Notes: generated by a model from the sequence alone, not told the origin. Positions 11,799 to 28,118 are shown, numbered from the stretch's first letter. The stretch is 64,000 nucleotides of DNA from Purshia tridentata (GCA_003254885.1 QANT01003515.1:1-64000); one strand, 5' to 3'. Made by a program: numbers and translations.

Positions 11799-12442
11799 AA
11801 CAAGTAGAATAGAAGGGAAGAGAATGCATTCACATGGAGAGTCAACGCTTAAAATAGAAAAATTGAGCCCAAAATGACGATATTGTGTGTTATTTGTATT
11901 TAATTTTATTCAATTCATTCATTGGATCCCTTTCAAACCGGTGAAGTTGAGGCCTTCACAACCTCTATTTCTTTTTTTTTCTTTTTTTTTTTCTTAAGTA
12001 AATTGGCTGTAAATACTAAATTTTAATAATTTTTTAGTTTAGATATTAAAATTTAATAGCATTTTATATTATGTACTAATTGAAAAGTCAAACATAATAG
12101 TATAGTAAAAGGCACTATAATTCACAAATATTACATCACATGCCACTACAATAAAATATATATATATATATATATATNATATATATTACATTCATACGAT
12201 TACATTTATTTATACTATATTATATTAAAACTAAAAAAAATCAATTCAATCATATCTTAACTATGACTGTCTTACAATTTAGTTGTGATTGTCTTAGTAA
12301 GTTGAAAAAGACAATTCCCACCACTATACTAAATATTATTTTGAGTAAAAGTATTGTTTTGACCTCTATTTATACTATATTGTAATACAATTTCTCTTAA
12401 AAAAATTTCAATTCAATCACAACCTAACTGTGACTGTATCAC

Positions 12443-12479
12443 AATTTAGCTGTGACTGTCATTCAATCACAACTAAATT
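12443..12479. repeat. Imperfect palindrome
   Basis: Arms 12443-12458 and 12464-12479 (16 bases each, two mismatches, 5-base loop) are built on AATTTAG-TGTGA-TG. The half-sites recur nearby. Confidence 0.6.
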
Positions 12480-13487
12480 TAAAATTGAGTGTCGTACAGT
12501 CACAACTAAAACTGAAGTTGAGACTATATTAACTAATTTCCAAAATAATATAAAAGTATTAAGGAAAATTTTGATAAAACTTTATAAATTTTATCTAAGA
12601 CCCATCATATATAGGTTAAATGACAGTAGAAGTGTAAATTTGTCAAACAAATAAAGCCCAAAATAAATGAGCCGTAAATTTGTAATATATTCTAAAAATC
12701 AAGTTCATTAGTTAGTAGTCAAACCTAAAAATTATGAGCAAAACTGATTTTCTTAAAAAGTATTGAAACTAGGTATTTAATCTTAAATTTCTTTTTTTTT
12801 TTTAACAAATATGTAATTGATTCTCTTCCAAATTGAAAAGAAAAAAACTCTTTGGACAAAAAAAAAATATCAAACTTTTTTTTATTACAAGAGAGGAGGA
12901 GGGTTTAAACTTGGGTGTGAAGGGGAAGTTTTTATTCTCGACCAACTAACCAGGTCAATTTTAATTTTAAAAAAAATATTTATTAGACTAATAATTAGTT
13001 GGATATAAATTGTACAAAGTAAAAGATATAGACAAACACATTGCCGTGCCCGTGGTCACTCGGAGGAGTGGATTGGAGTATAGATTGGTTTGTATATCAT
13101 AATCAAGACCAAAATAAATCTGTCAAGAAGCTCAATACCCTTATAAATACTTAAAATTGTGCCAAGCAAAAGGGAAATAGTCAAATAGATTGCAGGGCAC
13201 AATTCCAAGCACAACATAATTGTCAAATAGAGGAGTAATACGAAGCTTTTGTTTATCAATTGTCTTATATTTTTTCAAAATTTATTTGATGTAGAAAGGC
13301 CAAATTCTGAATGACTTATCCAATATAATCGAATTGAATCTCAAAGTCATATATGACTTTTGCAACAATTAGTTATTAAAATACAAAAGGTCATACGACA
13401 GCTAATTTAATAATTAATGAAGAAGCAAAATATATTATAAACTTAAGGGATTTTTTAAGAAAGAGGTTTTCATGGGGCATGTACTAA

Positions 13488-13550
13488 GACATCTCTCACA
13501 AAGAGATGGGTCCTACAACATATGGGTCACACCTCTTTGTGAGAGATGTC
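13488..13550. repeat. Perfect 18-bp inverted repeat (foldback)
   Basis: The left arm GACATCTCTCACAAAGAG (13488-13505) is the exact reverse complement of 13533-13550, with a 27-base loop. Partial pairing continues outside the arms. It may be a miniature foldback element. Confidence 0.7.
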
Positions 13551-13999
13551 CCAATAGGCATGTCTCATAAAAGCTTTAGTAGTTTGTTAAAAGTCAAATG
13601 AAAGAGAATTTAAACAAAACAAATTAGATAGAAATGTATAATATTAATATAAATAAGTTCACTTTTTAACGGAACTAGCAGTATTATTGTAAATAAGAAG
13701 AACAGTTATTCAAAAAAATCCATCCCATTTTTCAATCGATGCAGTAACAAGTGTCGGATGAGTGAGTAGAGGCAGTAGTCTTCGATGTCCTAAGAAATTA
13801 TGTAGCTTACAATCATTACCATACATAATTGCATGGAACAAGATAAGTTAAGATTTGAAAAGTCCTGCTCCTGTAGTCAGTCAACCCTATATAGAAGAAA
13901 GCCTCTAATAAGTCCTTGTTTGCTGCTCGATCGCCTACAACTTAAGCAGAATAATTAAGGCCTCTTTGGATTAGAAAAAACTGGAGGTTTAAATTAACA

Positions 14000-15186
14000 T
14001 GGATGGGATTAATAATAATTTGAGAAAATCAAGAATATATATGATCGGTCATGGAGAGAGTCAGAGAGATGAAGCGTGATGATTACAATATATATTAAAA
14101 CTAATTAATAAAGAGTTAGCATGACAGGTTTGAATGAGGTGATTACACATCAAATCATATATAGTGAGTGGAGTACGATATATTCTTCTTTCCACTTTGT
14201 AGGTACTCCTTAATTTCTTTCTTTTCTATTATATCGATCCGTACGTCTCCTTCTTGAGTTGACTTGGCTACAATTTATGCCACTTTGTATAAATCTAAAC
14301 TCACCAACTTGTACGAGTTACTTTACTGTTGATGTTAAAATTTTCGTTAGACTTAATTTTAACAAATAATAATAAATCAATCATCTAAAGTCTTCCTCTC
14401 GACTGTCGCGCCTTTTTTCAAGTTTTTATTTTTTGTGTTGTTGAAACTCTCTCGAATGGTGTATCTGGAATGACACTCCGATGCTAAAATAAGTAAAAAT
14501 TCAATATATTTTTCAGTATTTTCTTGATATCGATCCCCCTTGCATGGAGGTGTGTTACTTTTTATAGTAAAATAATATTTCCGTTATTTCCTAGCTTCGC
14601 GCCATTTCTTCCCGTTATACCTTTTTAATGTATTTGATCGTTGGAGCCTTCATTTTGGTGTGCGGGTAATTAAATAGGGATAAATGGGCCGTTTGCTTAT
14701 GATTTAATGATGTTACCGTTTTCACTTTTGGACCTTAGCTTCTTTTGGCCTTTTGGGCTTCACTTTTTGTTCTGATCTTTCTTTGGATTAGGCCTGCTCA
14801 TTTCTTGATCTTGGGCCTAGATAATTTCGTCGCCCACACTTACCGTGCAAATATATATAGGCGCCTAGCAAATAAACTAGCAATTAGGTTTACTTGGCCT
14901 TTGAGAAACAAACAAACATATATATAGACAAGGACCATGTGAGGTGCTACACACACATATATATAGATAAGGATCATGTAAGTGCTACACACACAGATAT
15001 CTGTATCAGTAAGTCACATCCGGAGATACACAAAGTTGAAGTTGAAGCTAAGCCAGGCCAAGTTGCATGATTCCATGTGATCGATGTGAGAGTTCTTGTT
15101 GGAAGTACTAGCTTATTGCATGGACTAGAGGAGGGGTTAAATATCAGAACCAAATTTTAATCTTGTCTTTATTTTCTCTCTATGAA
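14000..15186. repeat. Direct duplication of unknown sequence, copy 1
   Basis: Copy 1 of a non-coding duplication whose partner is at about 15293-15976. Apart from the inserted solo LTR at 14327-14838, the two copies align almost end to end. No coding potential is seen. Confidence 0.85.
14327..14838. mobile_element. Solo LTR (LTR retrotransposon fossil)
   Basis: A 512-base insert present in duplication copy 1 and absent from copy 2, which supplies the empty site. It begins TGTTGATGTT and ends GTCGCCCACA, so it has TG...CA ends. It is flanked by 5-base target repeats, tttac (14322-14326) and cttac (14839-14843), against cttac in the empty copy. No internal domain is present, so this is a lone LTR left by recombination. 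The superfamily cannot be told. It is younger than the local duplication. Confidence 0.85.
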
Positions 15187-15292
15187 TCTTGACTTTTTTT
15201 CAAATTACCCATCTAAACTATATCCCTATTTACAATTTACCACTTAAATTAAAAATTGAATCAATCCCTCCCCTGAATTAAAAAAAATTTGC

Positions 15293-15976
15293 ATGGGATT
15301 ATATAACTATTTGAGAAAATCAAGAATATATATGATCGGTGATTGAGAGAGCCAGAGAGATGAAGCGTGATGATTACCATATATATATTAAAACTAATTA
15401 ATAAAGAGTTAGCATGACAGGTTTGAATGAGGTGATTACACATCAAATCATATATAGTGGAGTGCAGTACAATATATTCTCCTTTCCACTTTAATTTCTT
15501 TCTTTTCTATTATATCGATCCGTACGTACCTTCTTCTTCTTGGGTTGACTTGGCTACAATTTATGCCACTTTGTATAAATCTATACTCACCAACTTGTAC
15601 AAGCTAGCTTACTGTGCAAATATATATAGGCGCCTAGCAAATAAACTAGCAATTAGGTTTACTTGGCCTTTGAGAAACAAACAAACATACATATATATAG
15701 ACAAGGACCATGTGAGGTGCTACACACACATATATATAGATAAAGATCATATGAAGTGCTACACACACAGATATATGTATCAGTAAGTCACATTCGGAGA
15801 TAAAGGAAGTTGAAGTTGAAGTTGAAGTTGAAGTTGAAGCTAAGCTAGGCCAAGTTGCATGATTCCATGTGATCGATGTGAGAGTTCTTGTTGGAAGTAC
15901 TAGCTTATTGCATGGACTAGAGGAGGGGTTAAATATCAGAATTAAATTTTAATCTTGCCTTTATTTTCTCTCTATA
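15293..15976. repeat. Direct duplication of unknown sequence, copy 2
   Basis: Partner of 14000-15186 without the LTR. It differs by small indels, including an expanded GTTGAA repeat near 15810-15840. Confidence 0.85.
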
Positions 15977-16847
15977 AATATTATCAAATTAACGACTATC
16001 CTTAAGTTAGTCCTAGATGGTCCTACATTTGACAGATCGATATTGAATTGAACCTAAAACAAAAAACTCACCATTCGTCTATAATAAAAGCTTTCTTATT
16101 ACTTTCTGAACTTTTTCCCAGTAATGTTACATCGATCTATACAAGAAATTCCACTAATGGGACAAAAGTGTATCGATCAAAAATTCCAAAGGAAGAGAAA
16201 AGGAACACGTACACTTAATAAACTTGTATTCTAAGATTCTAAAATATCAAGACGTACAACTTCACTCAGGCTTACGCGGGAAGAATAAAAATAGAAAGAC
16301 AAAACCGGTGTCCTGTTAAAAAATAGGCCGAGTAACATTAGATGTACGTACTAAATTTTTTATACCACATGAGAACAGAAAAAAAAATCTTAATTTTTGA
16401 ATTTTTGAATTTTTTTGGGAGTAGGATACCAAACAAAGCCTTAGTTTTCATTTTTGTGCTAAAAGAAAGACGGACGCTTTGAGTTGCTAGGAGCCTAGGA
16501 GGGGAAGAAAGTGTTGTCACTTACAGGCCTCTTTACAATGGCTAGCGGCTAAAAGAAAAAACACAAGTTCAAGTCGGCCAAGATGGCAAGCAGAAATGCA
16601 AAGACAAACAGCATTACGATTATATCATGTGTAACTGCGTGTCATGTAATGAACGAATTCTAACCAAACTGGAGGTGAACCAAAAACAGAAATTACACTA
16701 CACATGTTTCTAGTTGAGTTCCCCTTTGCAAACCACAGGGAATAATGTTTTACAATCCAAAGCAACTGTATAGTATTTTACACAACTCCATGAACAAGCA
16801 GCAATTGTGCAATGACCAATGCATCCCGCAAGCATGGAAGAGGGTAT
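15977..16847. other. 3' flank of CCT1
   Basis: No gene is seen. The part nearest 16847 probably contains the CCT1 3'UTR on the minus strand. Confidence 0.5.
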
Positions 16848-20672
<3,825 letters not shown>

Positions 20673-21562
20673 TCGAATCCAATACGGCAAACTGGAAATG
20701 GGTTTTACCTCTGCTCCTTTATTGTCACATCCACCACTACAACCACCACCTCCTCTGCCTCTCTTCTCTCAGCAGCTTCATTTCTTTTCTGTTTATTCTT
20801 TATTTGTATTCCCCTGCTCCCTGGTAAATTGTATTGCCTCAGAATATGCGGTAATTTCGCTTTCCCTTTCTATTTTCTCTTTTTTTTTTCTTTTTTTTCT
20901 TTTTCTTTTTTATAGTGATAAACCCACCCCAATGTACTGTGCATGTGAGTTTTGACTTTGAGAAACATATTATTAACTTTTTTTTCTTTCCTAAATAAAA
21001 AGAAAAAGATATTTCTCATCATTGTAATTCGAAATGAATGTATATATTATAGTACTAGAAAACTCAATTCAATAATATATTCGGAAAATATCTTTTTAGG
21101 TCCTACTATGCCATTTTTTCTAAATTTTATTTTATAATTAGAATGCTAGAATCTATCAAATTTAAAAATTCTTTTCAGTTACACTAATTTTATAGCGATG
21201 TTCAATTACAAAATATTGAAACTGAAAAGTTAATTAATTTTCAATTTCAACGTATGGTATAATATCCTTTGAATAATCAATCATATCATACATTGATTTT
21301 TCCATGTACAGTGATTAGTGACATATTATATATTGCCGTCGAGTTCGATCTTTTCCACTTTCCAGTTTCCACACATAGATTGATGATTTCAAACTCGCTT
21401 AATTGATGACTGCAAATTGCAAATAATATTCTTATCTTTTGCTTAATTGTCAATATGTACCATTGAGACCTAGGTATGTTCTTGTTAATTAATGTTGCAA
21501 ATGTGTACTTGTTTTGTTTTTACATCATATTACATTGAAAGAGAGGGTAATTAATTAATTAA
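20673..21562. other. CCT1 promoter and PME 3' flank
   Basis: A pyrimidine-rich stretch at 20700-20915 is probably the CCT1 5' leader. The rest is AT-rich with no gene seen. Confidence 0.5.
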
Positions 21563-23645
21563 TTAATGTTGGGTTGCAATTTGCAACCAATCGTCTCCAT
21601 CAATGAAAGACACATTAAAGAAAAGAGAAGCTTGTGTGTCATTGAGTTTCTGAACATAAGGCGCACGCATGCTCATATTAGCTCCTGCACCTGAGCAGTA
21701 GTATTCTCCATAGAATATAGTCCTGCATATATTAATCACGTAAATATAATTAAGCATGCATGCATGAGATTACTTAAATAATTACATATCAAAATGCATT
21801 ATTAATTGCTTAACATTTTACGTACTGGTCTCTGGCAGGGTCATTGAAGTCATTCCAACCTTCAGGAGCAATAATGTCAGTCATTGTTGTGTTGGAGAAA
21901 ACCACTCGTGAAAATGGCCTCCATGCTCGACCCAACCACACTCTTCCACTCCCTCCAATAATGCAGTTCACAAATGCAAACCCAGTGTTCTCATCCTTTG
22001 AAGCTCTGCCATGCGCTGTCACTGCTCCGTTTATGATCTTTGTTCCTGGGGCTACTGGGCTTGCCATCGAAATCAGCTGGCAATTCTGTCAAACAGTTTG
22101 TGTGCACTGCTTTTTCAGTATTAATTCTTTCAACATAAACATTAATTAGTTTAGGCATCATATGAAAAGTAGTCCGCATTGCTAATTATTTGAATTGTTC
22201 AATGCTATTTTGTATGTTATTTACAAGAAATTCTTACATACAACTAGTGTATACAACGTTTCTCTCATAATAACTTATTATGTAATTACACATCGAAGTA
22301 ATAAAATATTATATAAGTACGCCTTTGTACGCAATAAATTTGGATAAAACTACTTGCACCACACATCTCTCATGGCATGGTCGGACCCACTTATATAGGT
22401 GTCCCAATTTTATTGGATATGTAATGCCAATGTGGTACAAAAGTATGGTATATTTAGTATTACTCAAAAATTTTGTTATGCACACGTCTTTCATACAAGT
22501 AAAACTTTCATGTAGTGGTATATACCTAGGTCTCCTTCACCTCATTTCATGATTTAGTATATAATGAGAGATATAGAGACGTTAAGGTGTAATTATTAAG
22601 TTTTTTTCCTTCCATATATTGAGTGAGTAGGGACATGTGTGTACCTCATAGAGTGACCTTGCATTGCCAAAGATGAAATCAATGGAACCCTGGATATAGC
22701 AGTCCTTGAAGTAATGGCGGCCCCTATCGTCATGGAGGGTGTCTTGGGCTCCAAAGAATCCACAGCCCAAAAATGCAGATTGGTCTCCTGATATTCTAAT
22801 TGCTACAGCTTGAGCTCCAACATCACCAGGGCTTGGAACTGGAGCTACATTCTAATAATATCATAACATTTAACTAATTTGAACATGTTAATTATTAGGC
22901 ATGTATATTAATTAAACCATGAAATTAATATCAATTGATGCAATTTATTCATTGCATGCTCACCATGAAGCTTATGTTTTTAGCAACAAAGTTGGCAGCG
23001 AAAACTTGAACAGAGCCACTATAAAATGTGCCATGTGATGAATTGGCCGTGTCATTCCAAGCAATTGCAGTCGATGTGTACCCTTGCCCTTGAAATGTTA
23101 TATTTGGCTTGGTTCTGGGAACCATGATTTTCTCACTATATATTTGCAGCATATATGGACCCAAAATAAAATAAAAAACAAAGAAAAAGAAAACAAAGGA
23201 AGAGTAAAAGGAATATTTAGGAAGCCAATTATTCAATTACTTACTAGTAAATGCCAGTATTAATCCATATTATTGTTCTTTTCTGGCTAAAGATTGGGAC
23301 TGCATCAACAGCTGCTTGCACCAAAGTAAAGTTACAACACCCATTTCGATCAACACAAAGATAGGAGGTTGTGTTGGTGTCTGGAGGAGGAATGCCAGGT
23401 GGGAAGTCATCACAAATGGAGCCTATTTTTCCTTCATCATGTTTTTTGTGATGACTAGCAATGTTGTTGTCTGGGAAAAGAAAAGCAATAATAGGTGATG
23501 ATATTGAAGATGAGGTGGTACTCAGACCAAGATTCACAAAGTATTTGAGGGATAATGGTGAGTCTTGATCAATGAGTTGCCTAGATGCCAATAGAACTGC
23601 AAAAATAGCAACAAAATGTGTTAGAAATGTGTTTTTGAGACTCAT
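21563..23645 (-). CDS. Pectin methylesterase without a PRO domain
   Basis: Five exons, 23245-23645, 22964-23135, 22645-22851, 21826-22085 and 21563-21722, encode 399 residues. The enzyme removes methyl esters from wall homogalacturonan. The N-terminus (about 1-25) is hydrophobic and fits a signal peptide or anchor. Family motifs are in order: GIYYEK (GxYxE), QAVAI, QDTL with Asp228, IDFIFG with Asp249, and LGRAW with Arg313 and Trp315. All expected catalytic residues are present. The roughly 75-residue stretch before the catalytic domain is too short for a PMEI-like pro-region, so this is the PRO-less type, similar to Arabidopsis PME8/PME15. Its neighbours in related plants are not known to me, so it may be an insertion into the conserved block. 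Confidence 0.92.
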
Positions 23646-24109
23646 TTTTGTGATTGAAGGGAGAGGGAATGAGGGTATTTGAATTTAATGAAAGGTTAAA
23701 TAGACATCAATGCACTTGAAGTGGAAGAATTGATGGAATGTCTTGCAAAGCACCCTGTCCCTGTATATTCTAAGATAATTTCCAAACCTACCAAACCTTT
23801 CTTTTCTTAAAAAAAATGGAAAAACTGAGAACAAACATTTCTTTTCTTATTTTGTTTGTCAATAGCTTTCTGTTGGATCAATTGTTGTTTTTCCCAGCTA
23901 TAATTTTCTTTTCTGGTTAGGGTTATAAGCAAGGTAAACATTCAAGCACAAACAATGTAAGCCTTCACTTTCAAGTATATAAAAGTATGACCCTATAAAA
24001 CGGTGCTCATCAAGTAATCTTAAACCCAACCATCTGCTAGACGCATGATTCTAGGTTGTATTAAATTTGCATTAATTAATTATGAGAATGTTTGAAATTC
24101 TCTTTCAAA

Positions 24110-24159
24110 TTAACAAAAGCTTGATTATTTATGACAGTAAATAATCAAGCTTTTGTTAA
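24110..24159. repeat. Perfect 22-bp hairpin with 6-base loop
   Basis: Arms 24110-24131 and 24138-24159 are exact reverse complements around the loop TGACAG. It lies about 465 bases upstream of the PME start. It could be a cruciform, a small-RNA precursor or the core of a foldback element. Confidence 0.85.
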
Positions 24160-25046
24160 TGACAAACTACATTTTTCTTGTTCTTCAATAACAGCTAGCT
24201 GAACTTAGGTGGAAGTTGATCCATAAAACGCCTTATCTGTGATCTATATATGTGTAATCATTTTTAAATAGATTAGTACCTTGAAGGCTTTAAAAGATGT
24301 TCTGCATGCATGTGCTTATATATAATAATTAAGTGGAACGTACAATGTCTTTTAGACTTCTAATGTAATGTTATGCAGTAATTGCTTACTGATTATTGAT
24401 CTTCTCTTTTCTGCAGAATCATTATCAAGAAAATAAACAGAATTTAAAAAATAATAATAATAAAACTAACTTACCTAAAACTAAAAGACTAAAAACATGT
24501 ATATTAAATGTCAAAAAGAAAAACATTTATGTGTAAATGTCTTATCTTGAGAAAGAAGATTGATATAAGCCCATTTAAGCCCATTTCCAACCAAAATTTG
24601 TCTCATCTTTCACAATTGTCATTATCAATTGTACGGTTGTACCCAACTATAATTTCCTTTTGTACGTGGTTTGTGTGTAAGCAAGGCAAACTCAAAAAAC
24701 AATGTAAATCTTCCATTTTGAGTAACATGTAAGTGGAAGACTTTTTATAGTCTAGCACGTATGATATGATCAAATGAGCATATTAAGTGTGCTCACCGTC
24801 ATCTAATCTTAAAACTAACCATCTTCTAGATGCAATATTTATAGGTTGCATTATAAGAATATATGTTTTCAATCCCCTTCCAAATAATAAAGCTTTATTA
24901 TGGCATTACCAACATATAAATTTTACGAGAAACATTCATTCGTTCGTTACCTAAAAAAAATATGGTTAATTTCATTTCAGTACCTAAAGTTTGCTTCTAA
25001 TTTCACTTTAGTACCTCATGCATATAAAATTTTGCAATGTCATACT

Positions 25047-25352
25047 TCTGTTAAATTGAGTATTAATTAATATGTTAAGTATTGACGTGGATCTAACATG
25101 TTAGTATGTCATGCCACATGGCTTGACATATATTGTCATGTGGACAAGAAAATAATAAAAGACTAAAACTAAAAATAGAATAGGAATAAAAGAACTCCAA
25201 AAAAAATTCAATAAAAAGTATGTTAAATTGAGTATTAATTAATATGTTAAGTATTAACGTGGATCTAAGATGTTAGTATGTCATGCCACATGGGTTGACA
25301 TAAAATAGAATAGAAATAAAAGAACTCCAAAAAAAATTCAATAAAAAGTAAA
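25047..25352. repeat. Tandem duplication, intergenic
   Basis: A unit beginning TGTTAAATTGAGTATTAATT occurs at about 25047-25219 and again at 25220-25352. The second copy lacks about 40 bases. The CATGCCACATG phrase lies in both. Confidence 0.85.
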
Positions 25353-27389
25353 TAAAAAAGACCAACAAAAAAGAAAACATAGCATCAATGATTTTACAGC
25401 AAGCCCGAAACCCCTTCTCCTTCTTTCTCCATGAATAAAAAAACTTTAGCATGACGGTTGTATATGTTTAAGGAAAAAAAAAATTGCATATACTTGATGT
25501 ATATACTCTTCTTCTCATAATAAATGGTCATATGATTAACATATACATGAGTGTATGTACATGTTACATAAATTTTTTTTTCATGTTCAATATATCTATT
25601 TCTCTCATCATAAGATATACACCTAGCATTACTAATTAATCACGTATCTCACTTATTATGACCTGCAAATCACGAATGGGCTTGAGACAACTTGGCCTAT
25701 CTGACTTGGCTTGGATTGAATGGGTCATTGATCAATTAGCGGTTCAGAAAAAGCCCACCCACTAAATTGTGGGTCATTTGATCTATCCCTGAAGATGTGA
25801 TAAAGAGTTTTAGTATTCTTTGTCATACATATGACATATCAATATAAATACATGACCAAAATAAAAATGAATATAAATCCACGCGTTTGACATGACCCAA
25901 CAATTAAATATAGGGAGTTTGAAAGTTCAGGTAGCTAATGATGCTCCCTGGACGAATTAAACTATAAAACCAATCAAAGATTGATATAATCTTGGTGTAT
26001 CAAAAGGCACCCATTTAAATTCAAATTAGCAAAGATTAGGGCAGAATATAATTGACTTTGTAAAAGTACAATTTCTGCTTTTTAGGTTAATGGGTCCATG
26101 ATGTGCTTGCATTCAGCCCCTCTTCCCTTTCTATTTCTCACTCAAACAAATCCCTCTTTCTATATCGAAGCTTCATAGTAAGGGCCTGACGAGTCACCCT
26201 CTCGCTCGTTCCACCTTTATAAAATATAAAATAGACTGCAATTTGTTTCTTCTCTTTTTTCTTTTAAAAATTTACAATGAATTATATGCCGATATAGATT
26301 CAAAGTTGCTGTTAATTAATTAGTTAGTTAACAGTTAACACCACAATTATTATGATGAGTTGTTAATTAATTAATATTTTACATGTATTTTTATTAATTA
26401 ATGTGATTCATTTTGGGTTGTACATTGAGCATGGCTCTTAGTACCAACAGTTATTATGGCTCTGAGGAATATGTCGTGCAAAAATGTTTCTCGAGTACCA
26501 AACAAACTATAAAACTAAGATTTGGTCCCGCCATAGATATGATCTACAAAGTATATCATTCCCTAGCTAGTGTGCATGTTAGGCAAGCATTTAATTAAGA
26601 TCAGTACTTCTTTTTAATTGTTAGGCTAAATTGCAAGACCCTGATCATAATTAACGATCTAATTAATTATGGCAGGGAAACCATAATACTGAATGGCCAA
26701 ACAGACTGGAAATTAGTGTTAATTCTCCGTGATTATAGGGCAGTTAACAGCTTTGTAATTAACAAAATTAAACTTCAAGCCACAACTACAAAAAAGAGAG
26801 AGAGAGAATATCCCTTACCCTAATTAAGAAAAGTACCTGACAAAACAAAATAATCAAAAAAAAAAAAAAAAAAAGAAGAAACAAAGCTAAAACAAATTAA
26901 AGCCTCCCCGTACCTTACCAAAAAATAAAAAAACCACATTATAGTACTACTAGCCAAAGGGGAAACAACTTGAACAAAAGACTCATTTGCACATTTATTT
27001 TTTAAATTTATGTTTTCGTTTTATTTTACCTCTTTAAAGTTTATTATTTCAATTTTTTTTTGAAAGTTTTTTTTATATTTTACATGACATCAACAATTTA
27101 AACTGTGAAACTAATAAATTAACTTAACAATTTTAGATTATACGAGACATAAAAAATTAAAACTTACATAAGGTAAATTTGAAGTGAGACGAAACATTAG
27201 TTTCCCGAGTACAAATAATCATAAAAAAAACATTTGGTATCAAATCTACAGTCTTGGTAAAAAAACAAAAGAAAAAGGATATATAATTCCATAATTTTAA
27301 ATGAAAATGTACATTGGTCAAGAATTGTGTCCTAAAGATAAGTCAGTAGTCTACCTAACTTTTCTGCTTTATGTCCCTCTCACACACTC

Positions 27390-28118
27390 TCAAAACATGA
27401 AACTGCTACTCATCCTATTCTCATTGGAGGGATTAGAATTAGGCCTCCCACTCCCACCACCACCACCACCACCGCCACCTGCGGCTGCCCCACCCACTTG
27501 GGACCTGGAAGAACCATCACCACCACCACCCTCCCTCAAAAACTGTTGATGATCATGACCATCAGATAACATCCCCATGCTTGTGGCCCCCACTACTCTT
27601 GCTGCTGATGATGCTGTGCTCACTGTTTGTGGGTAATTGTTGTTCAGTGACAACAAGTACTGCTGGAACGGTTGTTGTTGCTGTTGCTGTTGTAGTTGTT
27701 GCTGTAGGGGATTGTAACCTGGAGGCACCATAACTGAACCAGTAGGGTTCACGAACCCTTGTCTGGGCCCGAGCCCAAAGCTAAAATTGGACGGCCCAGC
27801 GGGAAACGACGTCGTACTGGGGCCACCGGTGAATTGCTGCACCATGGCGCGGAAATTTGCTGTGTCCGTGTTGAGTAGCGTGGTGGGTGTTCGCCTTGAA
27901 GCCCTTGAGCGCTTGCGCACTGGCTTTGAGACACGGCCTTCTGGGCTCAAGCTGTTGGTGCTGGAGCTCGGGTTTCCCGACCCGAGCTGACTCGCCGTGG
28001 CAGCAGAGCCTGTCACGGCGGTGACTGCTGTGGCCTCGGAGACCTGATGGTCGGGGAGGCTCTGGTTGTAGAACTGGAGCCAGTCACTTGGGTTGGACAT
28101 GGTTCCACTCATGGCCAT
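27390..28118 (-). CDS. VQ22: VQ-motif protein, VQ22/JAV1-like
   Basis: Single-exon gene for 242 residues. The VQ motif FxxxVQxxTG is present as FRAMVQQFTGG, preceded by SRASRRTPTTLLNTDTANF, which strongly recalls the Arabidopsis VQ22 (JAV1) and VQ4 group. Such proteins are nuclear WRKY partners; JAV1 represses jasmonate-controlled defence. Downstream are a poly-Gln tract and a C-terminal poly-Gly tract (CCA repeats near 27450-27475). The start at 28118 (MAMSG) was chosen because the frame continues upstream without a stop only through a GA microsatellite, adding an unlikely Leu-Ser run. It lies close to CYP97B and the FAR1/FHY3 cluster, as VQ genes do in Arabidopsis. Confidence 0.9.
   Translation of the reverse strand: MAMSGTMSNPSDWLQFYNQSLPDHQVSEATAVTAVTGSAATASQLGSGNPSSSTNSLSPEGRVSKPVRKRSRASRRTPTTLLNTDTANFRAMVQQFTGGPSTTSFPAGPSNFSFGLGPRQGFVNPTGSVMVPPGYNPLQQQLQQQQQQQPFQQYLLSLNNNYPQTVSTASSAARVVGATSMGMLSDGHDHQQFLREGGGGDGSSRSQVGGAAAGGGGGGGGGSGRPNSNPSNENRMSSSFMF

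Larger units (their letters stand above)
8460..11965 (-). repeat. Segmental duplication, copy 2 (ZIP block)
   Basis: Partner of 3324-5985. It is longer because the 3' end of its ZIP gene is itself duplicated at 9413-9675. Like copy 1, it ends at a T-rich tract (11970-11995). Confidence 0.85.
11966..13999. other. Gene-poor AT-rich DNA
   Basis: No gene is supported. It has an (AT)n run with an N at 12178, related segments rich in 'tgtgactgt/aatttag' near 12242-12296 and 12410-12480, and two hairpins listed separately. Confidence 0.55.
23646..27389. other. Intergenic region upstream of PME
   Basis: About 3.7 kb without a supportable gene. It contains a perfect hairpin (24110-24159), a tandem duplication (25047-25352) and many homopolymer or AT-rich runs. 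Confidence 0.55.

Noticed and set aside
27301-27549. Proline-rich plus-strand frame opposite the VQ22 C-terminus
   Set aside because: It is the complement of the Gly-coding CCA repeat.
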